Assembly (NCBI RefSeq): GCF_000426505.1
Contig: NZ_AUFM01000011.1
Span: forward strand, 186,001 to 250,000
Source of the DNA: Nisaea denitrificans DSM 18348
Lineage (GTDB): Bacteria > Pseudomonadota > Alphaproteobacteria > Thalassobaculales > Thalassobaculaceae
Direction: 5' to 3'
Length of the DNA: 64,000 bases
The notes below the pieces were generated by a model. That model made no database searches, was not told the DNA's origin, and saw only the letters and a list, made by a program, of their open reading frames with translations. Below are positions 42,513 to 51,233 of this stretch, piece after piece (positions within the stretch are counted from its first letter, which is position 1; each line of letters opens with the position of its first letter). The translations under genes and the position numbers were made by a program.

Positions 42513-44252
42513 CTAGTTCTGAGACCAGCGTTTCACAAGCTCATCGTAGGAAACGGTTTCGCCCTTCGGCTTCTCGTTCGCGAGCGCCGCTTTCGCGCCA
42601 CCCTTGCCGAGCCAAGCGGACGGATCTTTCTCTTCGTTCAGACGCGGACCACAACCGCCATAGGTGTTGTTGGCCTTGTCCGCACGTTCCATGCGCCCCA
42701 TCACCTGGTCCATCTCGCTGGCGAGACGGTCCATGGCTTCCTGCGGGGTGAAGGCGCCGGAATTGACGTCACCGATCTGCTGCCACCAGAGCTGGGCCAG
42801 CTTCGGATAGTCGGGCACGTTCACGCCGGTAGGCGACCAGTTCACCCGGTCGGGCGAGCGGTAGAACTCGACCAGACCGCCGAGCTTCGGAGCCCGTTCG
42901 GTGAAGGATTTGTCGTTGATGTCGCTGTCCCGGATGATGGTCAGGCCGACATGGCTCTTTTTAAGAGACACGGACTTCGAGACCACGAACTGGGCATAAA
43001 GCCAGGCGGCTTTGCGACGATCGACCGGGGTCGACTTGAACAGGGTCCAGGAACCGGCATCCTGATAACCGAGCTTCTGGCCTTCTTCCCAGTACGGACC
43101 GTGCGGGGACGGAGCCATGCGCCAGAGGGGCACACCATTGTCGTCGACGGTGTTGTTGCCGTCCGCCTTGGACGCGACCATGGAGGCGGTGAAGGCGGTG
43201 TACCAGAAGATCTGCTGGGCGACATTGCCTTGGCTCAGGGCGGGCAACGACTGATAGAAGTCGTAGTCGGCCGCACCCGGAGGTGCGTATTTCCGCAGCC
43301 ACTCATCCCATTTGCGGATGGCATAGACAGCCGCCGGACCGTTGGTTCCGCCGCCGCGGGATACGGACGCGCCGGCCGGGTTGCAGGAATCCGCTTCCAT
43401 CCGGATGCCCCACTCGTCGATCGGACGGCCGTTCGGCAGACCTTTCGAGCCGGCACCGGCCATGGAGAGCCAGGCATCGGTCATGCGCCAGCCGAGATCC
43501 GGAGCGCGCTTGCCGTAATCCATGTGACCGTAGACGCGAACGCCGTCGATTTCCTTCACATGCTCGGTGAAGAATTCGGCGATGTCCTCATAGGCGGACC
43601 AGTTCACCGGAACGCCCAGCTCGTAGCCGTACATTTTCTTGAATTGGGCTTTAAGCTCCGGCTTGCTGAACCAGTCGTAGCGGAACCAGTAGAGGTTCGC
43701 GAATTGCTGGTCTGGCAGCTGGTAGAGCTTGCCGTCCGGGCCTGTGGTGAAGGATTTGCCGATGAAATCGTCAATGTCGAGCGTCGGCAGGGTGACGTTC
43801 TTGCCGTCGCCGGCCATCCAGTCCGTCAGGTTGACCGCGAGCTGCAGGCGCGCATGGGTGCCGATCAGATCGGAATCGTTGATATAGGCGTCGTATAGGT
43901 TCCGGTTCGTCTGCATCTGCGTCTGAACGGCCTGAACGACTTCGCCCTCGCCAAGCAGCTGATGGTTCACCTTGATGCCGGTGATTTCCTCGAACGCCTT
44001 GGTCAGGGTTTTGGATTCGTATTCGTGAGTCGGAATGGTCTCCGACAAGACATTGATTTCCATGCCCTTGAACGGCTCGGCGGCCTTGATGAACCACTCC
44101 ATCTCGGACTTCTGGGCGTCCTTGGAGAGAGTGGAAGGCTGGAACTCGCTATTGATCCATTTTTCGGCTTCTGCCATGCCCGCCTTGGCGACGTTTGGCA
44201 CAGCGAGAAGAGCCGTGACCGCAACCGCGGCCATCAGTGTCTTCTTCATCAT
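42513..44252 (-). CDS. glpV: Glycerol ABC transporter substrate-binding protein GlpV
   Basis: The 579-aa periplasmic protein has a signal peptide (MMKKTLMAAVAVTALLAVPNVAKAG, cleaved after about residue 24) and a long family-1 binding-protein body. Length and the segments LSETIPTHEYESKTL and YQLPDQQFANLYWFRYDWF fit the glycerol-binding GlpV of rhizobia, which is longer than most sugar-binding proteins. Either of two adjacent ATGs (44252, 44249) can be used after GGGAGG. It is the first gene of the minus-strand importer operon and is divergent from glpR. Confidence 0.87.
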   Translation of the reverse strand: MMKKTLMAAVAVTALLAVPNVAKAGMAEAEKWINSEFQPSTLSKDAQKSEMEWFIKAAEPFKGMEINVLSETIPTHEYESKTLTKAFEEITGIKVNHQLLGEGEVVQAVQTQMQTNRNLYDAYINDSDLIGTHARLQLAVNLTDWMAGDGKNVTLPTLDIDDFIGKSFTTGPDGKLYQLPDQQFANLYWFRYDWFSKPELKAQFKKMYGYELGVPVNWSAYEDIAEFFTEHVKEIDGVRVYGHMDYGKRAPDLGWRMTDAWLSMAGAGSKGLPNGRPIDEWGIRMEADSCNPAGASVSRGGGTNGPAAVYAIRKWDEWLRKYAPPGAADYDFYQSLPALSQGNVAQQIFWYTAFTASMVASKADGNNTVDDNGVPLWRMAPSPHGPYWEEGQKLGYQDAGSWTLFKSTPVDRRKAAWLYAQFVVSKSVSLKKSHVGLTIIRDSDINDKSFTERAPKLGGLVEFYRSPDRVNWSPTGVNVPDYPKLAQLWWQQIGDVNSGAFTPQEAMDRLASEMDQVMGRMERADKANNTYGGCGPRLNEEKDPSAWLGKGGAKAALANEKPKGETVSYDELVKRWSQN

Positions 44253-44616
44253 TTTCCTCCCAGCTTGAAAGCTTTTATGACTATCAAACGAAAAAAAGTG
44301 AAGGTCAAGTGATGCTGATTGAATGCCCGTAAAATGTCGCCAACTTTGAGGGCAAAGTGATGTCTTTCAGGGTCGGGCGGTATACAGAAATATCAATAAA
44401 AATAGATAATTAGATTTTCAAATGGCTGTCTTGGTCAGCGTGATCGGTATAATGATGTGGTGAGTTTTGTATGCAAAGCTTCTCTGGAAATCGAAAGAAA
44501 ACGAATGTAGGATGATTTTGGGCGCGAAAGCTGCCTTGGTGTGTTTTCATATGAGCATTCAGGCAGTGATTCCAGCGGCTGAATTTTTCGATTGAAGGTA
44601 AACGAAAGGACGCGAG
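44253..44616. promoter_or_regulatory. Divergent glpV/glpR control region with CGAAA-type sites
   Basis: The 364-base region is A+T-rich and must carry promoters for both directions. TTTCG/CGAAA elements typical of DeoR-family operators recur: AACGAAA at 44287-44293, a direct repeat CGAA...CGAA 10 bases apart at 44492-44505, and an inverted pair TTTCG/CGAAA at 44586-44607 that overlaps the glpR ribosome site. GlpR control of both operons and of itself is the natural reading. No small gene was seen. Confidence 0.45.
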
Positions 44617-45408
44617 ATGGATGCGGTTTCGCCGCGGCAGACCGATATCCTGAGAATGGCCCGGCAGTCCGGGCGTGTTGGGGTTGATGATCTCGCGCTT
44701 CAGTTCGACGTGACGCCTCAGACCATTCGCAAGGATCTGAACGAAATCTGTGACGCCGGCCTGCTGCAGCGGGTGCATGGCGGAGCGGTTTATCCGTCCG
44801 GTGCGATCAATTACGCCTACGATGCGCGGCGCTCGCTCGCGGCCGAGGAAAAGCGGAGGATTGGCGCGGTTGCGGCGGCGCTGATCCCGGACAACAGTTC
44901 AGTCATCCTGAATATCGGGACCACCACGGAGCAGGTCGCCTTCGCTTTGCGTGAGCGCGAGGGTCTGATGGTGATCACGAACAACATCAACGTCGCGAAC
45001 ATCCTGCGGGCATCGCCGTCCACGGAAGTCATTATCGCAGGCGGTCTGGTGCGGCGGACGGACGGGGGTATCGTCGGTGAAGCGACCGTCGATTTCATCC
45101 GCCAGTTCAAGGTCGATCACGCCGTAATCGGTGCGTCCGCGATCGATGAGGATGGCGCCATCCTCGATTACGATTACCGCGAAGTCCGCGTTGCACAGGA
45201 AATCATCCGGCACGCACGGCGTACGATTCTTGTCGCCGATCATATGAAATTCGACCGGAACGCGCCGGTTCGCATCGGGCACCTCAGCGACATCGACGTC
45301 CTTGTGACCGATGCCGATGTACCGGAAAGCGTTCAGGAACTTTGCACGCTCCACGGCGTGACTATTGCCAGCGCGCCCGGGGCGCCGGGCGAAAATGATC
45401 CAAGCTGA
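44617..45408 (+). CDS. glpR: DeoR-family repressor GlpR
   Basis: The 263-aa regulator has an N-terminal DeoR helix-turn-helix (about 6-60, RQTDILRMARQSGRVGVDDLALQF and TPQTIRKDLNEICDAGLLQRVHGGA) and a C-terminal sugar-phosphate sensor domain (about 75-245) of the DeoR type. In this family glycerol-3-phosphate relieves repression. It starts at ATG 44617 after AAAGGA and is followed 13 bases later by glpD, in one operon. It is divergent from the importer genes. Confidence 0.92.
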   Translation: MDAVSPRQTDILRMARQSGRVGVDDLALQFDVTPQTIRKDLNEICDAGLLQRVHGGAVYPSGAINYAYDARRSLAAEEKRRIGAVAAALIPDNSSVILNIGTTTEQVAFALREREGLMVITNNINVANILRASPSTEVIIAGGLVRRTDGGIVGEATVDFIRQFKVDHAVIGASAIDEDGAILDYDYREVRVAQEIIRHARRTILVADHMKFDRNAPVRIGHLSDIDVLVTDADVPESVQELCTLHGVTIASAPGAPGENDPS

Positions 45409-45421
45409 GAAGGATGCTCCA

Positions 45422-46921
45422 ATGTATGACATCGCCGTAATCGGTGGCGGTATCAATGGATGCGGTATTGCCCGGGATGCGGTCGGGCGCGGCTATTCAG
45501 TTTGCCTTGCCGAAATGTCGGATCTGGCCAGCGGAACCTCTTCCTGGTCGACCAAACTGATCCATGGCGGCCTGCGCTATCTGGAGCATTACGAGTTCCG
45601 GCTGGTGCGCGAATCCCTGGAGGAGCGCGAGGTGCTTTGGGCCATGGCGCCGCATATCGTGCGCCCGATGCGGTTCGTCCTGCCGCACCATTCCGGATTG
45701 CGCCCGGCCTGGCTGCTCCGGCTTGGCCTGTTTCTTTACGACCACCTTGGCGGGCGGAAGTTGCTGCCGCCGACACGAGTGCTGAACCTGACGTCGGATG
45801 AGGCGGGCGCGCCGCTGAAAGCGGTGTTCCGGAAAGGCTTCGAGTATTCCGATTGCTGGGTGGACGATGCCCGTTTGGTGGTGCTGAACGCCCGAGATGC
45901 GGCAAACCGCGGTGCCGACATTCATACCCGCACACAAGTCGTGAAGGCTGTTCGAGAGGACGGGCACTGGCGGGTGACCTTGCGCGATCTCCGGACCGGA
46001 GCCGAGCGGGACATTGAAGCGCGGTTGCTCGTCAATGCGGCGGGGCCGTGGGTCGACCGGGTGTTGGGCGAAACTTTCGGACGCAACGGCGCGCGGAATG
46101 TCCGGCTGGTACAGGGCAGTCATATCGTCGTACCGAAGCTCTACGACCATGACCGGAGTTACATCTTTCAGAATTCCGATGGCCGGATTTTCTTCGCCAT
46201 TCCCTATGAGCGCGATTTCACCCTGATCGGGACCACGGACAGGGATTATCAGGGCGACCCCGCAAAAGTTGCGATCACGCCGGAAGAATCGGCTTACCTC
46301 TGTGCCGCCGCTGGCGAGTATTTCAAGCGGCAGGTCGCGGTCGACGACATTGTCTGGACCTATTCCGGCGTGCGTCCCCTGTTTGACGACGGTGCATCGA
46401 AGGCACAGGAAGCGACCCGGGATTATGTGCTGCGCGAGGAGGGCGATCCAGAGAGCGGTGTGCTGGTGAATATCTTCGGCGGCAAGCTGACCACCTATCG
46501 GCGGCTCGCAAATTCCGTCATGAAAAAGATCGAGGCTGCTCTCGGCTCCAAAGGGCCGGAATGGAGCGGGTCCGAGCCGCTGCCCGGCGGCGACTTTCCG
46601 GTTCTGGAATTTGCGGGCAGGCTTCAGGCTCTGAAGCAGAAATACCCGTTCCTTGACGATGGCACCGCTCTCCGGATCGAACGCCAGTTCGGGACATTGG
46701 CCGAGACGATTCTCGGAAATGCGAAGGCGCTTTCGGATCTCGGACGGGATTTTGGCGCCGGTCTGACGGAAGCGGAAGTTCGCTATCTGATGAGCCGGGA
46801 ATGGGCGGTGACGGCAGAGGACATTCTTTGGCGGCGCAGCAAGCTGGGGCTCCGGCTTTCAAAGGCCCAGGTGGATGCTCTGGAGTCCTATATGGCGGAA
46901 GTATCCTCTCGCGCCGCGTGA
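45422..46921 (+). CDS. glpD: Glycerol-3-phosphate dehydrogenase GlpD
   Basis: FAD-dependent, membrane-associated enzyme that oxidises glycerol-3-phosphate to dihydroxyacetone phosphate and passes electrons to quinone. From ATG 45422 (AAGGA upstream) it has 499 aa; the frame opens at 45365 inside glpR. The FAD-binding motif is VIGGGINGCGIARDA, then STKLIHGGLRYLEHYEF, TDRDYQGDP and, near the C-terminus, the helical DAO-C domain. No glycerol kinase gene is visible in the window; it must lie elsewhere. Confidence 0.96.
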   Translation: MYDIAVIGGGINGCGIARDAVGRGYSVCLAEMSDLASGTSSWSTKLIHGGLRYLEHYEFRLVRESLEEREVLWAMAPHIVRPMRFVLPHHSGLRPAWLLRLGLFLYDHLGGRKLLPPTRVLNLTSDEAGAPLKAVFRKGFEYSDCWVDDARLVVLNARDAANRGADIHTRTQVVKAVREDGHWRVTLRDLRTGAERDIEARLLVNAAGPWVDRVLGETFGRNGARNVRLVQGSHIVVPKLYDHDRSYIFQNSDGRIFFAIPYERDFTLIGTTDRDYQGDPAKVAITPEESAYLCAAAGEYFKRQVAVDDIVWTYSGVRPLFDDGASKAQEATRDYVLREEGDPESGVLVNIFGGKLTTYRRLANSVMKKIEAALGSKGPEWSGSEPLPGGDFPVLEFAGRLQALKQKYPFLDDGTALRIERQFGTLAETILGNAKALSDLGRDFGAGLTEAEVRYLMSREWAVTAEDILWRRSKLGLRLSKAQVDALESYMAEVSSRAA

Positions 46922-47020
46922 GTAATTTTATTTCATAATCGGGTTGCAAAAGAGACGGTTTCTTATCAGTGTGACCGCAATCCGGCGTTCTGTCCGGACC
47001 ACTCATCCGGGAGCCTACTC

Positions 47021-47935
47021 ATGTTGGGTCCGAAAGCGGGCGGCCTTACCGGCGCCTTCTACGGGAACGCCTATATTTTGCTCGCCCTCACCACATTGAT
47101 GTGGGGCGGGAATGCCGTTGCTGGCCGGCTTGCAATCGATGAAGTTTCGCCGATGGCTCTGGTTCTGCTGCGCTGGGCCGGCGTCGTGATTCTGATGGGC
47201 ATCGTTTCTCGGAAAAAGGTGTTGGCTGAATGGCCGGTATTGCGGGAGCGATTCTGGTTTCTGTTCGCTCTCGGTACTCTCGGTTTCACCATGTTCAACG
47301 GGCTGTTCTACGTTGCCGCCCATTCCACGGTGGCGATCAATATGGGCATCCTGCAGGGTTCCATTCCGGTCTTCGTGCTGATCGGTGCACTGCTCGCCTA
47401 TGGCACGCGGGTTTCCCTGGTGCAGGGCGGTGGCGTGCTGCTCACCATGGTCGGTATCGTTCTGATTGCCTCTCATGGAGAGCTGGAGCGACTTGCGGCG
47501 CTCGCTTTCAACCACGGTGACCTGCTGATGGTGATGGCCTGCGCTCTCTATGCCGGATACACGGTAGCGCTCCGGAAGCGGCCAAATGTTTCGGGCATCG
47601 CCATGTTCACCATCATGGCCGCCGCGGCCTTTATTACTGCGCTGCCACTGGCTGCGATCGAGGCGTATGCAGGCGATTTCCAGTGGCCGACGCTGAAGGG
47701 CTGGGGAATCGTTCTGTTCGTCACCCTGTTCCCGTCTTTTCTGGCGCAGATCTTCTTCCTGCGCGGGGTCGATCTGATCGGTCCGGGCCGGGCAGGAGTG
47801 TTCGTCAACCTGGTGCCGGTCTTCGCGTCCGGGCTCGCCGTGGTGATTTTGGGTGAGGTCTTCGCCTGGTATCATGCTGCGGCACTCGTCCTCGTGCTGG
47901 GCGGTATTGCGCTGGCAAACCGGACGAAGAGCTGA
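47021..47935 (+). CDS. DMT-superfamily transporter (two EamA domains)
   Basis: The 304-aa protein has ten predicted membrane segments in two EamA repeats (about 15-150 and 165-300), with the typical LTTLMWGGNAVAGRLAI at the first helix and VNLVPVFASGLAVVILGE in the second repeat. Family members export amino acids, purines and other metabolites. It is a single gene between glpD and upp, so no substrate can be read from context. Confidence 0.9.
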   Translation: MLGPKAGGLTGAFYGNAYILLALTTLMWGGNAVAGRLAIDEVSPMALVLLRWAGVVILMGIVSRKKVLAEWPVLRERFWFLFALGTLGFTMFNGLFYVAAHSTVAINMGILQGSIPVFVLIGALLAYGTRVSLVQGGGVLLTMVGIVLIASHGELERLAALAFNHGDLLMVMACALYAGYTVALRKRPNVSGIAMFTIMAAAAFITALPLAAIEAYAGDFQWPTLKGWGIVLFVTLFPSFLAQIFFLRGVDLIGPGRAGVFVNLVPVFASGLAVVILGEVFAWYHAAALVLVLGGIALANRTKS

Positions 47936-48034
47936 AATCGGCGCCAGCGGGCTTGCCCTTTTCAGATGACGGCGTATGACTGGGCGAAATATGACATTTC
48001 CCGGTCAGGAACCGGAATGCGAGGAGAGAGACCC

Positions 48035-48670
48035 TTGAGCGCACATCCCGTCACCGTCGTCGATCATCCGCTCGTCCAGCACAAGCTGACCATCATGCGG
48101 AAGGCTGACACAACCACCTCCAAGTTCCGGCATCTGCTGAAGGAAATCGCGCATCTTCTGGCCTATGAGGTGCTGCGGGATCTGGATGTCGAGACCGTCG
48201 AGATCGAAACTCCGCTGGAAACCATGATGGCGCCGCGCCTTGAGGGGAAGAAGCTCTGCTTTGTCTCGATCCTGCGCGCCGGGAACGGGTTGCTGGACGG
48301 TATGCTTGAGCTGGTGCCGTCGGCGCGCGTTGGACATATCGGTCTTTATCGCGATCCGAAGACGCTGGAGCCGGTCGAGTATTACATGAAGCTGCCGGAA
48401 CACCGGGACGAGCGCCTCTTCATCGTTGTCGATCCGATGCTGGCGACTGGCAACTCCGCCGTCGCGGCAATTAACCGCCTTAAAGCCGCGGGTGCCACGA
48501 ATATCAAGTTCGTCTGCCTGCTGGCGGCGCCGGAGGGCATCGAGACCTTCCAGAAAGCATTGCCGGACGTGCCGGTGTTCACCGCGTCCATCGACCGTCA
48601 GCTGAACGAGAAGGGCTATATCATGCCCGGTCTCGGCGATGCCGGGGACAGGATGTACGGCACCAAGTAA
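48035..48670 (+). CDS. upp: Uracil phosphoribosyltransferase
   Basis: Converts uracil and PRPP to UMP in pyrimidine salvage. The start is TTG 48035 behind GAGGAGAG, giving 211 aa, the standard length; an ATG at 48017 would add six residues. The N-terminal [18 protein letters not shown], the [17 protein letters not shown] segment, the PRPP-binding [12 protein letters not shown] and the uracil-binding C-terminal [16 protein letters not shown] are all present. It is followed after 28 bases by a CoA-transferase gene, probably without functional link. Confidence 0.96.
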   Translation: MSAHPVTVVDHPLVQHKLTIMRKADTTTSKFRHLLKEIAHLLAYEVLRDLDVETVEIETPLETMMAPRLEGKKLCFVSILRAGNGLLDGMLELVPSARVGHIGLYRDPKTLEPVEYYMKLPEHRDERLFIVVDPMLATGNSAVAAINRLKAAGATNIKFVCLLAAPEGIETFQKALPDVPVFTASIDRQLNEKGYIMPGLGDAGDRMYGTK

Positions 48671-48698
48671 CTGAAGCGATCCGATTGGGGCGGAGAGC

Positions 48699-49904
48699 AT
48701 GACATCACCGAAGCCTTTGGCTGGCAGGCGGGTTCTTGACCTGACCAATGTGCTGGCGGGACCGTTCTGTTGTCATCAGCTCGCCCATCTCGGCGCTGAG
48801 GTGATCAAGGTCGAAGTACCGGGAACCGGCGATCTTGCCCGCCAGCTTGGTGCCGACAAGGACCTGAATGAAGCTCTCATGGGAGTCTCGTTTCTGGCCC
48901 AGAATGCGGGCAAGCGCTCCATCACCCTCAATCTGAAATCCGAGGACGGAAAGGCTGTGTTCCGCCGGCTCGTTGCGGGGGCGGATGTGCTGGTCGAGAA
49001 TTTTCGGCCCGGTGTGATGCAGCGCCTCGGGCTCGGCTTCGAGGTTTTGAAACAGTCTCGTCCGGACCTGGTCTACTGTGCGATTTCCGGCTTCGGTCAG
49101 GACGGGCCGATGCGTGATCTGCCTGCCTACGACCAGATCATCCAGGGCATGTCCGGTGTCATGAGCATTACCGGCGCGCCGGATACCGCGCCGTATCGCG
49201 TCGGCTTCCCGGTTGCGGACACCATCGGCGGATTGACTGCGGCGATGGCGATCTCGGCGGCGCTGGCAGAGCAGGACCGGACGGAGCCCCGTTTCATCGA
49301 TGTGGCGATGCTCGAATCTGTTCTTGCGACCATGGGATGGGCGGTCTCCAATTTCTTGATCGCCGGGCGACCGCCTCAGCCTCTCGGCAATGATAATGTC
49401 ACTGCAAGCCCATCGGGAACGTTCGAGACGCGCAACGGACTGCTGAATATCGCGGCTAACAAGCAGGAGCAGTTCGAGGCTGCCTGCCGGATCCTCGACC
49501 GTGAGGCGCTGATTTCCGATCCGCGTTTCGCCACCCGGTCGGCCCGGCTGGAAAACCGGGTCGCCCTGGCAGCCCTGATGACAGAAGCGTTCATGCAGGA
49601 CGATGCGGTGTCATGGGAGGCCAGGTTGAACGAAGCCGGTGTGCCAGCCGGCCGCGTGCTGAGCGTTCCAGAAGTCCTTGCTGTGCCGCAGGTTGCCGGC
49701 CGGGGGCTGGTCGAGACCTTCGAGAAGGTTTCGGGCGTGGGACGGGATGTCAGTATTGTCGTGCCGGGCGTCAAAATCGATGGCGAGGCACCGCGCGTGG
49801 ATGCGCCGCCGCCGGAGCTTGGTGCCCAGACCGATGAGATCCTCGCTGAACTGGGTTATTCTTCCGGCGAGGTTGCAAGACTGAAGGATAGCGGCGCGGT
49901 CTGA
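48699..49904 (+). CDS. Family III (CaiB/BaiF) CoA-transferase
   Basis: The 401-aa cytosolic protein opens RVLDLTNVLAGPFCCHQLAHLGAEVIKVE and contains LNLKSEDGK and VLVENFRPGVMQRLGLG, the hallmarks of CaiB/BaiF CoA-transferases, which move CoA between organic acids. The family's usual middle-domain segment FIDVAMLESVLA is near residue 200. It might act with the isochorismatase-like gene 30 bases downstream, but the substrate is not evident. Confidence 0.92.
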   Translation: MTSPKPLAGRRVLDLTNVLAGPFCCHQLAHLGAEVIKVEVPGTGDLARQLGADKDLNEALMGVSFLAQNAGKRSITLNLKSEDGKAVFRRLVAGADVLVENFRPGVMQRLGLGFEVLKQSRPDLVYCAISGFGQDGPMRDLPAYDQIIQGMSGVMSITGAPDTAPYRVGFPVADTIGGLTAAMAISAALAEQDRTEPRFIDVAMLESVLATMGWAVSNFLIAGRPPQPLGNDNVTASPSGTFETRNGLLNIAANKQEQFEAACRILDREALISDPRFATRSARLENRVALAALMTEAFMQDDAVSWEARLNEAGVPAGRVLSVPEVLAVPQVAGRGLVETFEKVSGVGRDVSIVVPGVKIDGEAPRVDAPPPELGAQTDEILAELGYSSGEVARLKDSGAV

Positions 49905-49934
49905 CGCGACGCGTATCGCTGTCGGGGAGCATGC

Positions 49935-50474
49935 ATGAAAACCGCACTGATCGTCATCGACATGCAGCTCGGATCCTTCACGCCCTATTCCGCCCGCTAC
50001 GATTCGCTGGGAACTGTTGAGCGCATCAACCTGCTGGCGGCAAAGGTCCGCGCGCGTGGGATGCCTGTCATCTTTGTGCAGCATGATGGCCCTGAGGGGG
50101 ATCCGCATCATCCGGATGCGCCCGGCTGGCATCTTCTGCCGGAGCTGGAACAGGTTCCGGCCGATATGGTCGTCCATAAGACGTCCTGTGATGCGTTTCT
50201 TAACACAGGTCTTGAAGCTCTGCTGGAGCGCGAGCAAATCGAGCAAGTCATCGTGACGGGATGCGCATCGGACTTTTGTATCGATACGACGGTCCGGTCA
50301 GCGCTGGCACGTCGCTATGCGACACTCGTTCCGTCCGACGGGCATACAACTGCGGACCGGCCTTATCTTTCTGCCGGGAAGATCATCGAGCATCACAACG
50401 CGATCTGGTCGGACTTCCTGTCTCCGGTCGGGCCCGCGACGGTCTTGCCCACTGATGCCATTGATCTGGGCTAG
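49935..50474 (+). CDS. Isochorismatase-like cysteine hydrolase
   Basis: The 179-aa protein has the triad of the family: D9 (LIVIDMQLG), K82 (VHKTSCDAF) and C115 (in GCASDFCIDTTV), with a cis-peptide-type VTGCASD turn. Members hydrolyse amides such as nicotinamide, N-carbamoyl compounds or, rarely, isochorismate. It starts 30 bases after the CoA-transferase gene and converges with the VOC gene. The specificity is open. Confidence 0.9.
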   Translation: MKTALIVIDMQLGSFTPYSARYDSLGTVERINLLAAKVRARGMPVIFVQHDGPEGDPHHPDAPGWHLLPELEQVPADMVVHKTSCDAFLNTGLEALLEREQIEQVIVTGCASDFCIDTTVRSALARRYATLVPSDGHTTADRPYLSAGKIIEHHNAIWSDFLSPVGPATVLPTDAIDLG

Positions 50475-50488
50475 AGAACCAACTCAGC

Positions 50489-50965
50489 TCAAGACTTGCT
50501 AGCCTGCCAGTCTTTCAACGTCGCGTGGGCGTGTTCCTTGCTCGCCATTGCTTCGTCATGCCCTTCGCGTTTGGCTGTCAATTCAATCACATACCCATTC
50601 GGATCACGGAAATAGATCGAGTCGATGAAACCGTGATCGGCGACGCCACGGGTTTCGATTCCCGCGTCCTTGCCCTTCTGGTGCATGGTTTTCAGATCGT
50701 CGGGTGTGACCTCAAGCGCAATGTGAAGATCGAAATCATGCTGCTCCTTGAACTCGAACGGCCGGTCGGGTGCTTCGAAGAAGGCAAGGGCCGAGCCGTC
50801 GTCCATTTGATAGAAGGAGTGCAGTGTCCCGGTCGCTCGTCCGCTCTTGGTTTCCTTGATCTCGAAGGCATGGACCAGTGGCAACCCCAGGAAATCCTCG
50901 TAGAAAGCCCGCGTTTCCTCGGAATCACGGCAGCGATACGCGTTGTGGTGAAGTCCTTTGATCAT
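50489..50965 (-). CDS. VOC-family (glyoxalase/dioxygenase-fold) protein
   Basis: From ATG 50965 (GGGAGG upstream) the protein has 158 aa. It has two betaalphabetabetabeta modules, opening GLHHNAYRCRDSEETRAFYEDFLGLPLV, with possible metal ligands in H7/H8, DFDLHIALEV and DPNGYVIEL. VOC proteins include glyoxalase I, extradiol dioxygenases and resistance proteins, so the function is not defined. The frame is open to 50995 but the inner start fits better. Confidence 0.87.
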   Translation of the reverse strand: MIKGLHHNAYRCRDSEETRAFYEDFLGLPLVHAFEIKETKSGRATGTLHSFYQMDDGSALAFFEAPDRPFEFKEQHDFDLHIALEVTPDDLKTMHQKGKDAGIETRGVADHGFIDSIYFRDPNGYVIELTAKREGHDEAMASKEHAHATLKDWQASKS

Positions 50966-51177
50966 TGCGTCCTCCCGACCTTTACAGCATGGCAATTGAT
51001 TGCCCGGACCTTAATATCAGCCATCGATAGATGTTTTTCGACGGGTTGTGCCAGAACAGACCGTTCTCTCAGCAAAACAATAGCCGAGATCTTTTCTAAA
51101 TAGCGGAATTTAACCCCACGCTAAGGAACATGGTTTTATTCTTGTCGGGTAAAGTTGGAGAGTGCTTTGTTCCTGAC

Positions 51178-51200
51178 CATTGGTATCGAGGATACCAATG
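51178..51200. promoter_or_regulatory. Perfect inverted repeat ahead of the hybrid kinase gene
   Basis: Ten-base arms CATTGGTATC and GATACCAATG are separated by GAG. The element ends 33 bases upstream of the kinase start and could be an operator or a hairpin in the leader. A second, smaller inverted repeat (GAGAA/TTCTC, about 51205-51221) lies next to the GGAG ribosome site. Confidence 0.55.
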
Positions 51201-51233
51201 TTCTGAGAACCTTTTGGCTTCTCGGAGCAGGCG

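Noticed and set aside
42237-43898. 553-aa plus-strand frame opposite glpV and glpS
   Set aside because: Antisense shadow of two well-supported genes; composition typical of reverse-frame translation.
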